From contig OY970227.1 in NCBI GenBank assembly GCA_963714055.1, positions 1,116,001 to 1,180,000 of the forward strand: DNA of 64,000 nucleotides, read 5' to 3'. A program made the position numbers and the translations under genes. The notes under the pieces were generated by a model that ran no database searches, was not told the DNA's origin, and worked only from the letters and a program-made list of their open reading frames with translations. Position 1 is the stretch's first letter. Every line of letters begins with the position of its first letter. Shown piece by piece: positions 11,161-19,956 of this stretch. This DNA comes from JACDBE01 sp963714055 (lineage in GTDB: Bacteria > Actinomycetota > Acidimicrobiia > Spongiisociales > UBA5794).

Positions 11161-12563
11161 CAGGCGAACCGCCCGACGTGGTTGGCGAGGTCTTCGGCGG
11201 TCACCGCGGTGGTCGTGGCGAGGTCGCCGCCGGCGACGCCGTGCCAGTAGGCAGCCGACCGGCCGGCCGTCTCGCCGTCGAGCCCGCGGCTCCACAACGC
11301 CCCGACCATCCCGGCGAGCACGTCGCCGGTCCCGGCCGTCGCCAGCTCCGGCCCCCCGCTGTCGACCGCCCAGCGCTGCTCGCCGACCACGAAGGTCGGC
11401 CCTCCCTTCAGCAGTACGACGACGCCGGCGGCCTCGGCCAGCTCGCAGGCGGCGCCGAAGCTCGGTGGGGTCCCGGTCAGCCGGGAGAACTCACCGGCAT
11501 GGGGGGTGATCACGGTGGGTGCCGAGCGACCGGCGACCGGGTCTGGGCTCCCCAGGCTGTTGAGCCCGTCGGCATCGAGCACCAGCGCCTTGTCCCAGGC
11601 AGCAACCAGGTCCTGCACGAACCGATCCACGTCGACCCCCAGCCCGGGACCGAGCACCATCACGTCGAAACGGGTGCCGGCCTGCAGCACCTCGGCGACG
11701 TCGGAGGCGGCGAAGCGGTCGCCGGAGCCGATCCCGCGGCTGATGACCCCGGAGGGCCGGCCGCCGACGATGCGGTGGACCCCCTCCGGGGTGAGCACGG
11801 TGACCAGACCGGCGCCGAAACGCTGCGCGGCTGTGGCGGCGAGCAGCGGGGCGCCGGAGAAGCCCGGCGATCCCCCCACGACCAGCACCGACCCGGCCGA
11901 CCACTTGTGGGCGCTGCGATGCCGGGCCGGCCGGGGGGCGTCGGCCTCGTCGCACACCACGAACAGCGGGTCGCCGCCGCCGAGCCCGATGTCGGCGACC
12001 TCGATCTCGCCGCAGTGGTCCGGGCCATCGCCGAGAAGATGCCCAGGCTTGAGGCTGTGCAACGCCACGGTGCGTTGGGCGGTCACCACCGGTCCCTGGA
12101 CCTGGCCGGTGGCGGCCTCCACGCCGCTGGGGATGTCGACGGAGAGCACCGGTGTGCCCGGTTCGACGGCGGCGATCACCTCGACGGCCATCGAGCCACG
12201 GAACCCGCTGCCGAACACGGCATCGATCACGAGGTCGGCGGGCGCCGGGTTGTCCGAGACGGCCACCCCGGCGGAGCGGGCGGCGATCAGGGCGCGCTCC
12301 GGTGGGCTCCCTGCGCGCGGCGACCCGAACGGGCGGACGGTGACGGCGGCACCGCGACGGGTGAGGTGACGGGCGGCCACCCATCCATCGCCGCCGTTGT
12401 TGCCACGCCCGGCGAGGACGGTCACCCGCCTCCCGTACCCGGCCCCCATCCGGACCGCCGCCAGCGCCACCGCGCCGCCGGCACGCTCCATCAGCACGTC
12501 GACGGGGTCGGCGGAGGCGGCGTCGACCCGGGCAGTCTCCTCGGGGGTGAGGACCGGCCGCAT
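11157..12563 (-). CDS. nnr: Bifunctional NAD(P)H-hydrate repair enzyme (epimerase + ADP-dependent dehydratase)
   Basis: 468 aa in two domains. The N-terminal YjeF-N epimerase (about 1-200) has LAGRGNNGGDGWVAARHL and SVDIPSGVEA. The C-terminal ribokinase-like dehydratase (about 215-468) has VVGGSPGFSGAP, VITPHAGEFSRLTG and AGTGDVLAGMVGAL with the catalytic Asp. Repairs damaged NAD(P)H hydrates. The ATG at 12563 is 5 bp after the acpS stop. The nnr-alr-tsaE order is common in bacteria. Confidence 0.95.
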   Translation of the reverse strand: MRPVLTPEETARVDAASADPVDVLMERAGGAVALAAVRMGAGYGRRVTVLAGRGNNGGDGWVAARHLTRRGAAVTVRPFGSPRAGSPPERALIAARSAGVAVSDNPAPADLVIDAVFGSGFRGSMAVEVIAAVEPGTPVLSVDIPSGVEAATGQVQGPVVTAQRTVALHSLKPGHLLGDGPDHCGEIEVADIGLGGGDPLFVVCDEADAPRPARHRSAHKWSAGSVLVVGGSPGFSGAPLLAATAAQRFGAGLVTVLTPEGVHRIVGGRPSGVISRGIGSGDRFAASDVAEVLQAGTRFDVMVLGPGLGVDVDRFVQDLVAAWDKALVLDADGLNSLGSPDPVAGRSAPTVITPHAGEFSRLTGTPPSFGAACELAEAAGVVVLLKGGPTFVVGEQRWAVDSGGPELATAGTGDVLAGMVGALWSRGLDGETAGRSAAYWHGVAGGDLATTTAVTAEDLANHVGRFAW

Positions 12564-12568
12564 CGTCC

Positions 12569-12943
12569 TCAGTCGTCGACCGACATGGCGAACACCAACG
12601 CCCGGTCGTCGGTGTGGGTGATGGTGACGAGGACCCGGCTGACCCCGATGGCTGCGGCACGAGCCTTCGCAGTCCCCCGGAGGTTCACTCTCGGAGCCCC
12701 ACCCCCGGTGATCTCGACGTCCTTCCAGTGGATCTGGCGCCACCCCCGGCCCAGCGACTTCATCACCGCCTCCTTGCCGGCGAAGCGGGCGGCGAGGCGG
12801 ACCGCCGGGTCGGCGAAACGGTGGGCGTACTCCCACTCGTGGTCGGTGAAGCACCGCTGGCGGAACCGCTCGCCGTACGTGCTGACCAGGTGCCGCACCC
12901 GCGGCACCTCGGCCAGATCGACACCCAACCCGACGACGTTCAC
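12569..12943 (-). CDS. acpS: Holo-[acyl-carrier-protein] synthase
   Basis: 124-aa 4'-phosphopantetheinyl transferase that activates acyl carrier protein. It shows GLGVDLAEVPR with the metal-binding Asp and RFAGKEAVMKSLG with the metal-binding Glu. A TAGCGT -10 box (12955-12950, minus strand) ends exactly 6 nt before the GTG at 12943 and there is no ribosome-binding site, so the transcript is probably leaderless. First gene of the long acpS-to-groEL run. Confidence 0.94.
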   Translation of the reverse strand: MNVVGLGVDLAEVPRVRHLVSTYGERFRQRCFTDHEWEYAHRFADPAVRLAARFAGKEAVMKSLGRGWRQIHWKDVEITGGGAPRVNLRGTAKARAAAIGVSRVLVTITHTDDRALVFAMSVDD

Positions 12944-13011
12944 GGGGTCACGCTAGCCACCACCGTCCTCGGCCGGTTTGTTCGTGGCGAGTCGCGGGTA
13001 CAACCGATCGG

Positions 13012-13521
13012 GTGAATTCCCCTCGATCCGGATCCGACGAACACGAGCGCGAGGCGCGCAGTCCCGACGAGGTCGACGACCAGTTCCGTGCCCTGCTCGA
13101 AGGCCTGCGGACCACGATCCCAGGGGTGATGGTCCTGTTCGCCTTCCTCCTCACCCTCCCGCTGCAGTCGACCTTCGCCGATCTCCGCGGAGTGGACCGG
13201 ATGGTCTACTACGTGGCCTTCGCCTCTTCGGCCCTGGCTGCAGTTCTGTTGATCGCCCCGAGCGTGCATCAACGGGTGCGGGCGCCGATCTCCGGGATCA
13301 AACGTCGCTCGATGGAGCACGTGCTGATCGCCAGTCACATCGCCCTGGTCGGAACGGTCATGTTCGTCATCGCCATCGCCTCGGTCGTCTACCTGGTCAC
13401 GTCGCTCGTGTTCGACTCCACCGAGGCCGCGGTCGCCACCCTGGTGGTCACCGTCGTAGCCGTCTGGGCTTGGTTCTACCTGCCGCTGGTGACGTTCCGC
13501 GGCGGCGACGGGGAAGGCTGA
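13012..13521 (+). CDS. DUF6328-type four-helix membrane protein
   Basis: 169 aa from a GTG start. After a hydrophilic N-terminus rich in Glu/Asp/Arg there are four hydrophobic segments (about residues 36-55, 65-82, 105-132, 140-160). The FRALLEGLRTTIPGVMVLFA stretch resembles DUF6328 proteins of actinobacteria. No catalytic motif is seen and the function is unknown. It is transcribed divergently from acpS, with 68 bp between the two start codons. Confidence 0.6.
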   Translation: MNSPRSGSDEHEREARSPDEVDDQFRALLEGLRTTIPGVMVLFAFLLTLPLQSTFADLRGVDRMVYYVAFASSALAAVLLIAPSVHQRVRAPISGIKRRSMEHVLIASHIALVGTVMFVIAIASVVYLVTSLVFDSTEAAVATLVVTVVAVWAWFYLPLVTFRGGDGEG

Positions 13522-13535
13522 CCGGAAACAGGAAA

Positions 13536-13572
13536 GAGGCCCTCGTCCCCGGGGAGCTGGGACGAGGGCCTC
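13536..13572 (+). terminator. Strong hairpin terminator after the DUF6328-type gene
   Basis: Perfect 14-bp stem, gaggccctcgtccc (13536-13549) paired with gggacgagggcctc (13559-13572), 9-nt loop, starting 14 nt after the stop codon. No T tract follows. Confidence 0.8.
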
Positions 13573-13587
13573 CGTTGCGGGCGATGC

Positions 13588-13653
13588 CTAGTTCTGGATG
13601 GCCCTAGTTCTGGATGGATACGTCCACCCCTAGTTCTGGATGGATACGTCCAC
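13588..13653. repeat. Short direct repeats duplicating the 3' end of the small membrane-protein gene
   Basis: A 24-bp sequence beginning ctagttctggatgg occurs at 13604-13627 and 13630-13653. A 14-bp partial copy lies at 13588-13601. The copy at 13630 holds the stop codon and last codons (VDVSIQN) of the minus-strand gene; the other two lie just downstream of that stop. Confidence 0.9.
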
Positions 13654-13806
13654 GTCGTCGGGGATGATGGCGTCCCTGGTTTCGTCGTCGGCGACGAGGA
13701 AGAGCCAGGCGGCGAAGATGATCACCGCGGCGACGATCAGGCCCGCCACGATGGCCCAGGCGCTCCGGCGGCGCTCCACCACCACGGGAACCTGTTCTCG
13801 CTCCAC
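13630..13806 (-). CDS. Small single-pass membrane protein (hypothetical)
   Basis: 58 aa if the GTG at 13806 is used. A short charged N-terminus (VVVERRRSA) is followed by one long hydrophobic helix (about residues 17-38) and an acidic tail ending DDVDVSIQN. The frame is open well upstream, so the start is uncertain. The pattern of VVVER before a single helix and an acidic tail is common among small actinobacterial membrane proteins. It is downstream of glmS on the same strand. No function can be assigned. Confidence 0.5.
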   Translation of the reverse strand: MEREQVPVVVERRRSAWAIVAGLIVAAVIIFAAWLFLVADDETRDAIIPDDVDVSIQN

Positions 13807-13940
13807 GATGACCGGCTGTCGTCGTCCGTATCGTGGCGAGCCGGTAGAAGGTCCGCCGTACCCGGTGTCGGCGGCGTTGAAACGGAGCGCTCGAAGGCTC
13901 TGGAGCCGCCACGCCTCGAGGACCGCGGGCGATGCCCGAA

Positions 13941-14010
13941 GGACCCCTCCCGGTCCTCTGCTCGCCTTCGGCGGGACCCGGCCACTCCTCCCCCAAGGGG
14001 GGAGGGGAAG
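13941..14010. repeat. Intergenic hairpin repeat, family 1, copy A (3' of glmS)
   Basis: GC-rich element ending in a cctccccc / gggggagg hairpin (13987-13994 with 13998-14005) just after the glmS stop. Its body resembles copies B, C and D at 46539, 53712 and 61361. It probably also serves as the glmS terminator. Confidence 0.6.
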
Positions 14011-14011
14011 C

Positions 14012-15850
14012 TCACTCCACGGTGACGGACTTGGCCAGGTTCCTCGGCTGGTCGATGTCGTGCCCGCGCAGCTTGGCGACGTGGTAGGCCAGCAGCTGCA
14101 GCGGCACCACGGCGGTCATCGGGCTGAGCAGGTCCTCGGTGCGGGGGATTCGGAGGACGCCGTCGGCGAAGCTGTCGATCGACGGATCGTCGTCATGGGC
14201 TACGGCGAGCACGGTGGCCCCACGGGCCTTGACCTCCTGGACCGCCGACATCGTCTTGTCGTACACCGCTCCCTGGGTGAGCACCACGATCACCGGGGTG
14301 CCCTTGGTCACCAGCGCCAGCGTCCCGTGCTTCAGCTCACCCGCAGGCATCGCTTCGGAGTGGACGTAGCTGATCTCCTTCAGCTTGAGCGAGCCCTCCA
14401 TGGCCACGGCGTAGTCGAGCCCGCGGCCGATGAAGTAGATGTCCTGGGCGTCGGCGACCCGCAGCGCCGCCTTGGCCACCGCTTCCTCGTCGGCGAGGAT
14501 CGCCTCCACCTGGGCGGGCAGGGCGTGGAGCCCGTGCCCGATGCGTTCCGCCAGGCCGTCGTCCACCACCCCGCGCACCCGGCCGATGCGGAGCGCCAGC
14601 AGGTACTGGGCCACCAGCATCGCCATGTAGGCCTTGGTCGACGCCACCGAGATCTCCGGGCCGGCCCTCGTGTAGAGGACATCGTCGGCCTCACGGCTCA
14701 GGGTGGACCCCACCACGTTGGTGAGGGCGAGCAGGCGGGAGCCGCGGCTCCGGGCGAGGCGGGCCGCAGCCAGCGTGTCCGCCGTCTCGCCCGACTGGCT
14801 GATGGCGACGGTGAGGCTGGGAGCCTTCACCAGCGGGTCGGCATACCGCATCTCGTGGGCGTATTCGACCGATGTGGGGATCCGGAGCACCCGCTGGAAG
14901 ATCTCCCGGCCCACCAGGCCGGCGTGGTACGCGGTGCCGCAGGCCGTCACCCAGAGGTGTTGCAAGTCCCTGGCGAAGTCGTCGTCGAAGCCGACCCCCT
15001 CCAGCCAGACGTCCCCGGTGGCGTCGAGCCGCCCGGACAGCGTCTCGGTGATCACCGTCGGCTGCTCGTGGATCTCCTTGAGCATGAAGGTGTCGTAGCC
15101 GCCCTTCTCCGCCTGCTCGGCGTCCCAGTCGACGTGGAGGACCGGCCGGTCGACGGGGCCGCCTTCGATGAGCTCGATCGAGGCGCCGGCGGCGTCCACC
15201 ACCACCATCTCGCCGTCCTCCACAACGAGGAACTGGCGGGTGTGCTCGAGGACGGCCGGGATGTCGGATGCCAGGAAGGTCTCCCCGTCACCGAGGCCGA
15301 CCACCAGCGGGCTCACCTTGCGCACCGCCACGATCCGCTCGGGCTCGTCGGCGCACATCACCACGAGGGCGTAGGCCCCGGCGGCGTGGCTGACGGACCG
15401 GCGCACGGCCTCCACCAGGTCGCCGTCGTATTCGTTGGCGACGAGGTGGGCGAGGACCTCGGTGTCGGTGTCGGAGGTGAAGACGTGGCCCTGGGCGACC
15501 AGGTCGTTCTTCAGCTCGTGGAAGTTCTCGATGATCCCGTTGTGGACCACCACGAACCGGCCCGAAGGGTCGACGTGGGGATGGGCATTGGCGTCGCTGG
15601 GCTCGCCGTGGGTCGCCCAGCGGGTGTGGCCGATGCCGACCGTTCCCTGGAGCGGCCGGCCGTCGAGCAGGCCGGACAACCGGTCGATCTTCCCCCGCGC
15701 CTTGCGCACGTCGATGGTGCGACCGTCGGCGTTGCCATCGATGGTGGCGATGCCGGCCGAGTCGTAGCCGCGGTACTCCAGGCGACGGAGACCGTCGAGG
15801 ATGAGGGGAGCGGCCTGGCGAGGGCCGACGTAGCCGAGGATGCCGCACAT
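14012..15850 (-). CDS. glmS: Glutamine--fructose-6-phosphate aminotransferase (isomerizing)
   Basis: 612 aa. Makes glucosamine-6-phosphate for cell-wall UDP-GlcNAc. An N-terminal glutaminase domain starts with the catalytic Cys (MCGILGYVG) and has HTRWATHGEPSDANAHPH. Two SIS domains follow (SQSGETADTLAA, then GRGLDYAVAMEGSLKLKE), and the end is AKSVTVE. The ATG at 15850 is chosen because Cys must follow Met and an aggaggt site lies about 11 nt upstream; the ATG at 15859 is too close to it. glmM lies just upstream on the same strand. Confidence 0.97.
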   Translation of the reverse strand: MCGILGYVGPRQAAPLILDGLRRLEYRGYDSAGIATIDGNADGRTIDVRKARGKIDRLSGLLDGRPLQGTVGIGHTRWATHGEPSDANAHPHVDPSGRFVVVHNGIIENFHELKNDLVAQGHVFTSDTDTEVLAHLVANEYDGDLVEAVRRSVSHAAGAYALVVMCADEPERIVAVRKVSPLVVGLGDGETFLASDIPAVLEHTRQFLVVEDGEMVVVDAAGASIELIEGGPVDRPVLHVDWDAEQAEKGGYDTFMLKEIHEQPTVITETLSGRLDATGDVWLEGVGFDDDFARDLQHLWVTACGTAYHAGLVGREIFQRVLRIPTSVEYAHEMRYADPLVKAPSLTVAISQSGETADTLAAARLARSRGSRLLALTNVVGSTLSREADDVLYTRAGPEISVASTKAYMAMLVAQYLLALRIGRVRGVVDDGLAERIGHGLHALPAQVEAILADEEAVAKAALRVADAQDIYFIGRGLDYAVAMEGSLKLKEISYVHSEAMPAGELKHGTLALVTKGTPVIVVLTQGAVYDKTMSAVQEVKARGATVLAVAHDDDPSIDSFADGVLRIPRTEDLLSPMTAVVPLQLLAYHVAKLRGHDIDQPRNLAKSVTVE

Positions 15851-16189
15851 AGCGCGCATCTACCTCCTGTGTCGTGGCGACCGGAGGCACCGAGCGGAGT
15901 GTGCTCCGCTCCCCACACGGGACGGCCTCTGGTCCCGGGATCGCTCCCGGGGTTTGCTCCGTCCCTGACGGCCGTGGGCGGCCGAGAGGGCACCCGCCGA
16001 CTGCTCGATGATCCCTCTCCCTCGTCACCTCGGTCCGTCCCGGCGTCGCAGACGCCGGATGCGGCCGAGGGCAGGCGCTGGAGAACACGTGCCCCGGTCG
16101 GTTCTGTTGTAACGGTGAGCTTAGGCCGATGGCGGCGATCCGCCATGGGTCTGCCGACTGTGAAATTCCCGGCGAGCTTCGCTCGAAAG
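15851..16189. other. glmM-glmS intergenic region (339 bp), no gene seen
   Basis: Contains the glmS ribosome-binding site at 15862-15868 and a 6-bp hairpin tggcgg/ccgcca at 16130-16145. No ORF with coding character was recognised, nor any glmS-ribozyme-like core. A glmS promoter is expected here but no clear -35/-10 pair stands out. Confidence 0.5.
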
Positions 16190-17518
16190 CTACCCGAGGG
16201 CAGTGGCGACCAGCTCGGCCAGCGAGCCCGCCACCTGCTCGGCGTTCTCGACGGTGGCCGCCTCGACCATCACCCGGACCAGGGGCTCGGTGCCCGAGGC
16301 GCGTACCAGCACCCGGCCCTGGTCGCCGAGCTCTTCCTCGGCGTACTTGACGGCGGCCCATACCTCGGTGGCGCCGGCGAGGCCGTCACGATTGGTCACC
16401 CTGACGTTGCGCAGCACCTGGGGGAACTCGGTGATGACCCGCCGCAACCGGCGTAGCTCTGATCCGGTGGCGGCCATCACCGCGGCCACCCGAGCCGCGG
16501 TGCGCAGCCCGTCCCCGCTCACCCGGTCCTCGAGCACGACGTGGCCGGACTGCTCTCCCCCGAGCGATGCGCCGACCCGCTGCATCTGCTCCAGCACGTA
16601 GCGGTCTCCCACCTTGGTCTGATCCACCTCGATCCCCAGCGAGGCCATGGCGTGGGTGAACCCGAGGTTGGCCATCACCGTGGTGACCACCCGGTCGCCG
16701 GCCAGCTGGCCGCGTGCCTTCATGTCGTTGGCGAGCACCGCCAGGATCACGTCACCGTTGGCGACAACGCCGTCCTCGTCGACGGCGACCAGTCGATCGG
16801 CGTCGCCGTCGAAGCAGAAGCCGACCCGTCCCCGGACCAGCGGGGCCAGGGCCTCCGGGTGGGTGGCGCCGACGCCGTCGTTGATGTTGACCCCGTCGGG
16901 ATCGGCGGCATGCACCTCGACATCGGCGCCGAGCCTGGTGAACAGCTCCGGAGCGGCCCACGAGGCGGCACCGTTGGCGCAGTCGAGCACGATCGCCATG
17001 CCGTCGAGCGAGGATGCCTGCTCGACGACGAGCTGGCCGACGTAGCGGTTGCCGGCGTCGGTGAGCTCGGATGCCCAGCCGACCCCGGCGCCGGTGGGTT
17101 GCGGGTGGGGACCGCCGGCGAAGTAGCGGGCGGCGATGGCCTCCTCTTCGGCGTCGGGCAGCTTGTTGCCACTGGGGCCGATCAGCTTCACGCCGTTGTC
17201 AGGGGCCGGGTTGTGGGAAGCGCTGACCATCACCCCCATGGCGGCGCCCTCGCTGCGGATGAGCCGGGAGACGCCGCCGACGGGGATCACCCCGAGGTCG
17301 ACGGTGTCCACCCCCACGGAGTTGAAGCCGGATTGGAGGGCGGCGGTGAGCATCGGCCCGGAGCGCCGGGTGTCGCGCCCGATCAGCACGGTGTCACCGG
17401 ACGGGCCGTCGAGGGAGCCGGCGGCGGCGCGGGCGAGGTCGAACGCCAGTTGCGGCGTGAGCTCCTCGTTGGCGACGCCTCGTACGCCGTCGGTACCGAA
17501 GAGGGGACCGGTGGTCAC
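16190..17518 (-). CDS. glmM: Phosphoglucosamine mutase
   Basis: 442 aa. Converts glucosamine-6-P to glucosamine-1-P. It shows LFGTDGVRGVAN at the N-terminus, the phosphoserine loop VSASHNPAPDNGVK, the metal-binding FDGDADRLVAVD and the C-terminal phosphate-binding VRASGTEPLVRVM. GTG start at 17518, 29 bp after rpsI. With glmS it supplies the first steps to UDP-GlcNAc. Confidence 0.97.
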   Translation of the reverse strand: MTTGPLFGTDGVRGVANEELTPQLAFDLARAAAGSLDGPSGDTVLIGRDTRRSGPMLTAALQSGFNSVGVDTVDLGVIPVGGVSRLIRSEGAAMGVMVSASHNPAPDNGVKLIGPSGNKLPDAEEEAIAARYFAGGPHPQPTGAGVGWASELTDAGNRYVGQLVVEQASSLDGMAIVLDCANGAASWAAPELFTRLGADVEVHAADPDGVNINDGVGATHPEALAPLVRGRVGFCFDGDADRLVAVDEDGVVANGDVILAVLANDMKARGQLAGDRVVTTVMANLGFTHAMASLGIEVDQTKVGDRYVLEQMQRVGASLGGEQSGHVVLEDRVSGDGLRTAARVAAVMAATGSELRRLRRVITEFPQVLRNVRVTNRDGLAGATEVWAAVKYAEEELGDQGRVLVRASGTEPLVRVMVEAATVENAEQVAGSLAELVATALG

Positions 17519-17547
17519 GGGCAGCGTGGAGGTGAGGGGTCGGGCGA

Positions 17548-17940
17548 TCAGCGCTTGGTGAACTGCGGGGCGCGGCGGGCCTTGCGCAACCCGTACTTCT
17601 TGCGCTCCACCCGCCGGGCGTCACGGGTGAGCAGCCCCTCCCGCTTCAATGCCGGGCGGAGGTCGGGATCGGCGGCGATGAGCGCCCTGGCGATGCCCAG
17701 CCGGAGCGCGTCGGTCTGCCCGGTGAAGCCGCCTCCGTGGAGAGTCGCCTTGATGTCGTAGCGGCCCTCCATCTCGACGGTGCGCAGCGGCTCGAGTACC
17801 CGCAGGCGAAGCGCCGCCTGGGGGAAGAAGTCGTCGAGGGAACGGCCGTTCAGCTCGAAGGACCCGGTGCCGTCGTAGATCCTGACGCGGGCCACCGAGC
17901 TCTTGCGACGGCCCGTTCCTTGGGCCACTGGCTGCGGCAT
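17548..17940 (-). CDS. rpsI: 30S ribosomal protein S9
   Basis: 130 aa. GTGRRKSSVARVRIYDG opens the conserved core, and the C-terminal tail GLRKARRAPQFTKR reaches the P-site tRNA and ends with the invariant KR. The start overlaps the rplM stop by one base (TGATG), so the two are translationally coupled. Confidence 0.98.
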   Translation of the reverse strand: MPQPVAQGTGRRKSSVARVRIYDGTGSFELNGRSLDDFFPQAALRLRVLEPLRTVEMEGRYDIKATLHGGGFTGQTDALRLGIARALIAADPDLRPALKREGLLTRDARRVERKKYGLRKARRAPQFTKR

Positions 17941-18416
17941 CAGACCTGTTCCTTTCGGGAAGTGGAGGCCCCGCCGATGGCGAGCACCTCGGGCGCCTGG
18001 GCGGCATGGGGGTGCTCGGCGCCTGCGTAGACCTTGAGCTTGCCGATCATGGCACGGCCCAGCTTGTTCTTGGGCAGCATGCCCCTCACCGCGATCTCGA
18101 TCACCCGCTCCGGGTAGCGCTCCCGCATCTGGGCGAAGGGCAGTTCCCTGAGCCCGCCCGGGTAGCCGGAGTGGCGGTAGTACATCTTCTGGGTCTCCTT
18201 GTTGCCGGTGACCGCGACCTTCTCGGCGTTGATCACCACGACGTAGTCACCGCCGTCCATGTGGGGGGCGTAGGTCGGCTTGTGCTTGCCGCGGATGAGC
18301 GTGGCGATACCGGAGGCGAGCCGCCCCAAGGGCACGTCGGTGGCGTCGACGACGTACCAGCGGTGCTCGAGCTCGGACGCCTTGGGCGAGTACGTCTTCT
18401 GCAGCTTGGGCTTCAT
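17940..18416 (-). CDS. rplM: 50S ribosomal protein L13
   Basis: 158 aa from the ATG at 18416. Core motifs: RWYVVDATDVPLGRLAS, RGKHKPTYAPHMDGGDYVVV, AVRGMLPKNKLGRAM and YAGAEHPHAAQ. It is slightly longer than the usual 142-147 aa because of about ten N-terminal residues and a short C-terminal tail. A longer ORF start at 18506 lacks family support. Confidence 0.97.
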   Translation of the reverse strand: MKPKLQKTYSPKASELEHRWYVVDATDVPLGRLASGIATLIRGKHKPTYAPHMDGGDYVVVINAEKVAVTGNKETQKMYYRHSGYPGGLRELPFAQMRERYPERVIEIAVRGMLPKNKLGRAMIGKLKVYAGAEHPHAAQAPEVLAIGGASTSRKEQV

Positions 18417-18608
18417 GGCGTGAGAAACCGGTCCTCGGACAAGGGAACGCGCCCGGGGGGACCCGGGAACGCCGCATGGTACCGCAGATCGCCGCCCACC
18501 CGCCAATCAACACGTTTCTCCTCCCCCTCCTTGGGACGAGTGGCGGCAGGGCGGGGCCGAGGCCGGCACGGCGGTCGAGGAGGGGGACGGTCGGCACCGC
18601 GACAGTGA

Positions 18609-19382
18609 TCAGCACGACGGATGACGCCCGTCGAGTCCCTCCGGATAATCCACCCGCACCAGTGTGAGGCCGTGGGGAGGGGCGGGGCCTGGGGTCAGCG
18701 CCCGGTCGCCCGAGGCGAGCACGGCGGCCATCGACTCGGGCGACGCGCTCCCCCGGCCAATCCGGACGCAGGTGGCGACGATGGAGCGGACCATCTGATG
18801 GCAGAACGAGGATGCCTCGATGGTGAACACGGCGAGGTCGGCGCCGCCTGTGGGACGGCGCACCCATCGGGCGGCCCGTACCAGCCGCACCAGCGTGCTG
18901 TCGCCCGCCCGGCGGCAGAAGGCGGCGAAGTCGTGCTCGCCGAGCAGATGGGCAGCGGCGGCGTCCATGGCCGCCACGTCGAGCGGTTGGGTGACATGCC
19001 ACGAGACCCTGGCCAGGAACGGGTCCGGTGCCTCGGCATCGAGCACCAGGTACTCGTAGACGCGGCCCACAGCCGAGAAGCGGGCGTGGAAACCGTCCGC
19101 CGTCTCGGCCAGTCGCTTGACGGCGATCTCCGGGCCGAGGCGCCGGTTGAGCGACCGGGTCACGGCGGCGGTGTCGATCGGGTCGGCGACGGTGAAGCTC
19201 ACCACCTGGGCGGCGGCGTGGACGCCGCGGTCGGTGCGCCCGGCGACGAACGTCTCCACCGGGCCGGTGAAGGGCTCCAGGGCCGCCTCCAGCTCGCCCT
19301 GGACCGTCCGCACCGATTGCTGCCGGGCATAGCCGTGGAACCCGGCGCCGTCGTAGGCGAGGTCGACGCGATAGGTGGTCAC
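18609..19382 (-). CDS. truA: tRNA pseudouridine(38-40) synthase
   Basis: 257 aa. Isomerises uridines 38-40 in the tRNA anticodon arm. The catalytic aspartate lies in AGRTDRGVHAAAQVVSF. LAYDGAGFHGYARQ at the start and EASSFCHQMVRSIV near the C-terminus are family motifs. It is placed before rplM and rpsI, a standard order. Confidence 0.96.
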   Translation of the reverse strand: MTTYRVDLAYDGAGFHGYARQQSVRTVQGELEAALEPFTGPVETFVAGRTDRGVHAAAQVVSFTVADPIDTAAVTRSLNRRLGPEIAVKRLAETADGFHARFSAVGRVYEYLVLDAEAPDPFLARVSWHVTQPLDVAAMDAAAAHLLGEHDFAAFCRRAGDSTLVRLVRAARWVRRPTGGADLAVFTIEASSFCHQMVRSIVATCVRIGRGSASPESMAAVLASGDRALTPGPAPPHGLTLVRVDYPEGLDGRHPSC

Positions 19383-19398
19383 CGCCGGTCGGGGCCGG

Positions 19399-19929
19399 TC
19401 ACACCAGGCCGTAGCCCAGGATCGAGGCGACCACGATCCACCCGGCCAGCCCGAGCGCCGACGCCGCCAGCGACTTCTCCAGGCTGAGGTCGAACACGGC
19501 CCGGACGCCGTGAGCGACGATCACCAGGAACCAGATGGCGGCGACCAGGAAGGCGACGAAGAGATTGCTGAACACCCGGCCGGTCACGAGGAAGAGGAGG
19601 AGCGTGGGGTAGGCGAAGCCGGCGACCCGCAGCACGGTGGCGTACCCACCGTCGCCGTCGAACATGAACCGGGCGGCGGCGTAGGTGATCCCGCTGTAGC
19701 CCAGCCAGAACACCGCGGCGTTCAGCATCGCCCGGAACAGGGCCTCCAAGCCCGAGAGACTGGTGGCGGCGCCGAGCAGCGAGACCCCGAACCCGACGAG
19801 GATGAGCAGCCGGGTGACCACCACGAGAATGAGAGCATCACCGGTGGCCCGGTCGTTGAGGTCCATCCACACGAACGCCTCGCGCTTCAGCGCCAACGTC
19901 TCCACCATCCGTCGCAACGTCTCGACCAC
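19399..19929 (-). CDS. Yip1-family integral membrane protein
   Basis: 176 aa with an amphipathic N-terminus (VETLRRMVETLALKREAFVWM) and about five hydrophobic helices between residues 32 and 175. It resembles Yip1-domain proteins, which are widespread in bacteria but of unknown role. It lies 16 bp upstream of truA on the same strand, so probably co-transcribed. Confidence 0.6.
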   Translation of the reverse strand: MVETLRRMVETLALKREAFVWMDLNDRATGDALILVVVTRLLILVGFGVSLLGAATSLSGLEALFRAMLNAAVFWLGYSGITYAAARFMFDGDGGYATVLRVAGFAYPTLLLFLVTGRVFSNLFVAFLVAAIWFLVIVAHGVRAVFDLSLEKSLAASALGLAGWIVVASILGYGLV

Positions 19930-19956
19930 GGCCGTCCCTCCGATCGAGCGGCGAGC

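Noticed and set aside
15851..16189. glmS ribozyme or riboswitch before glmS
   Set aside because: The region does not show a recognisable ribozyme core, and that element is mainly found in Firmicutes.
13640..16456. 938-aa plus-strand ORF over glmS
   Set aside because: Runs antisense through glmS and its flanks; long stop-free antisense frames are expected at this GC content.
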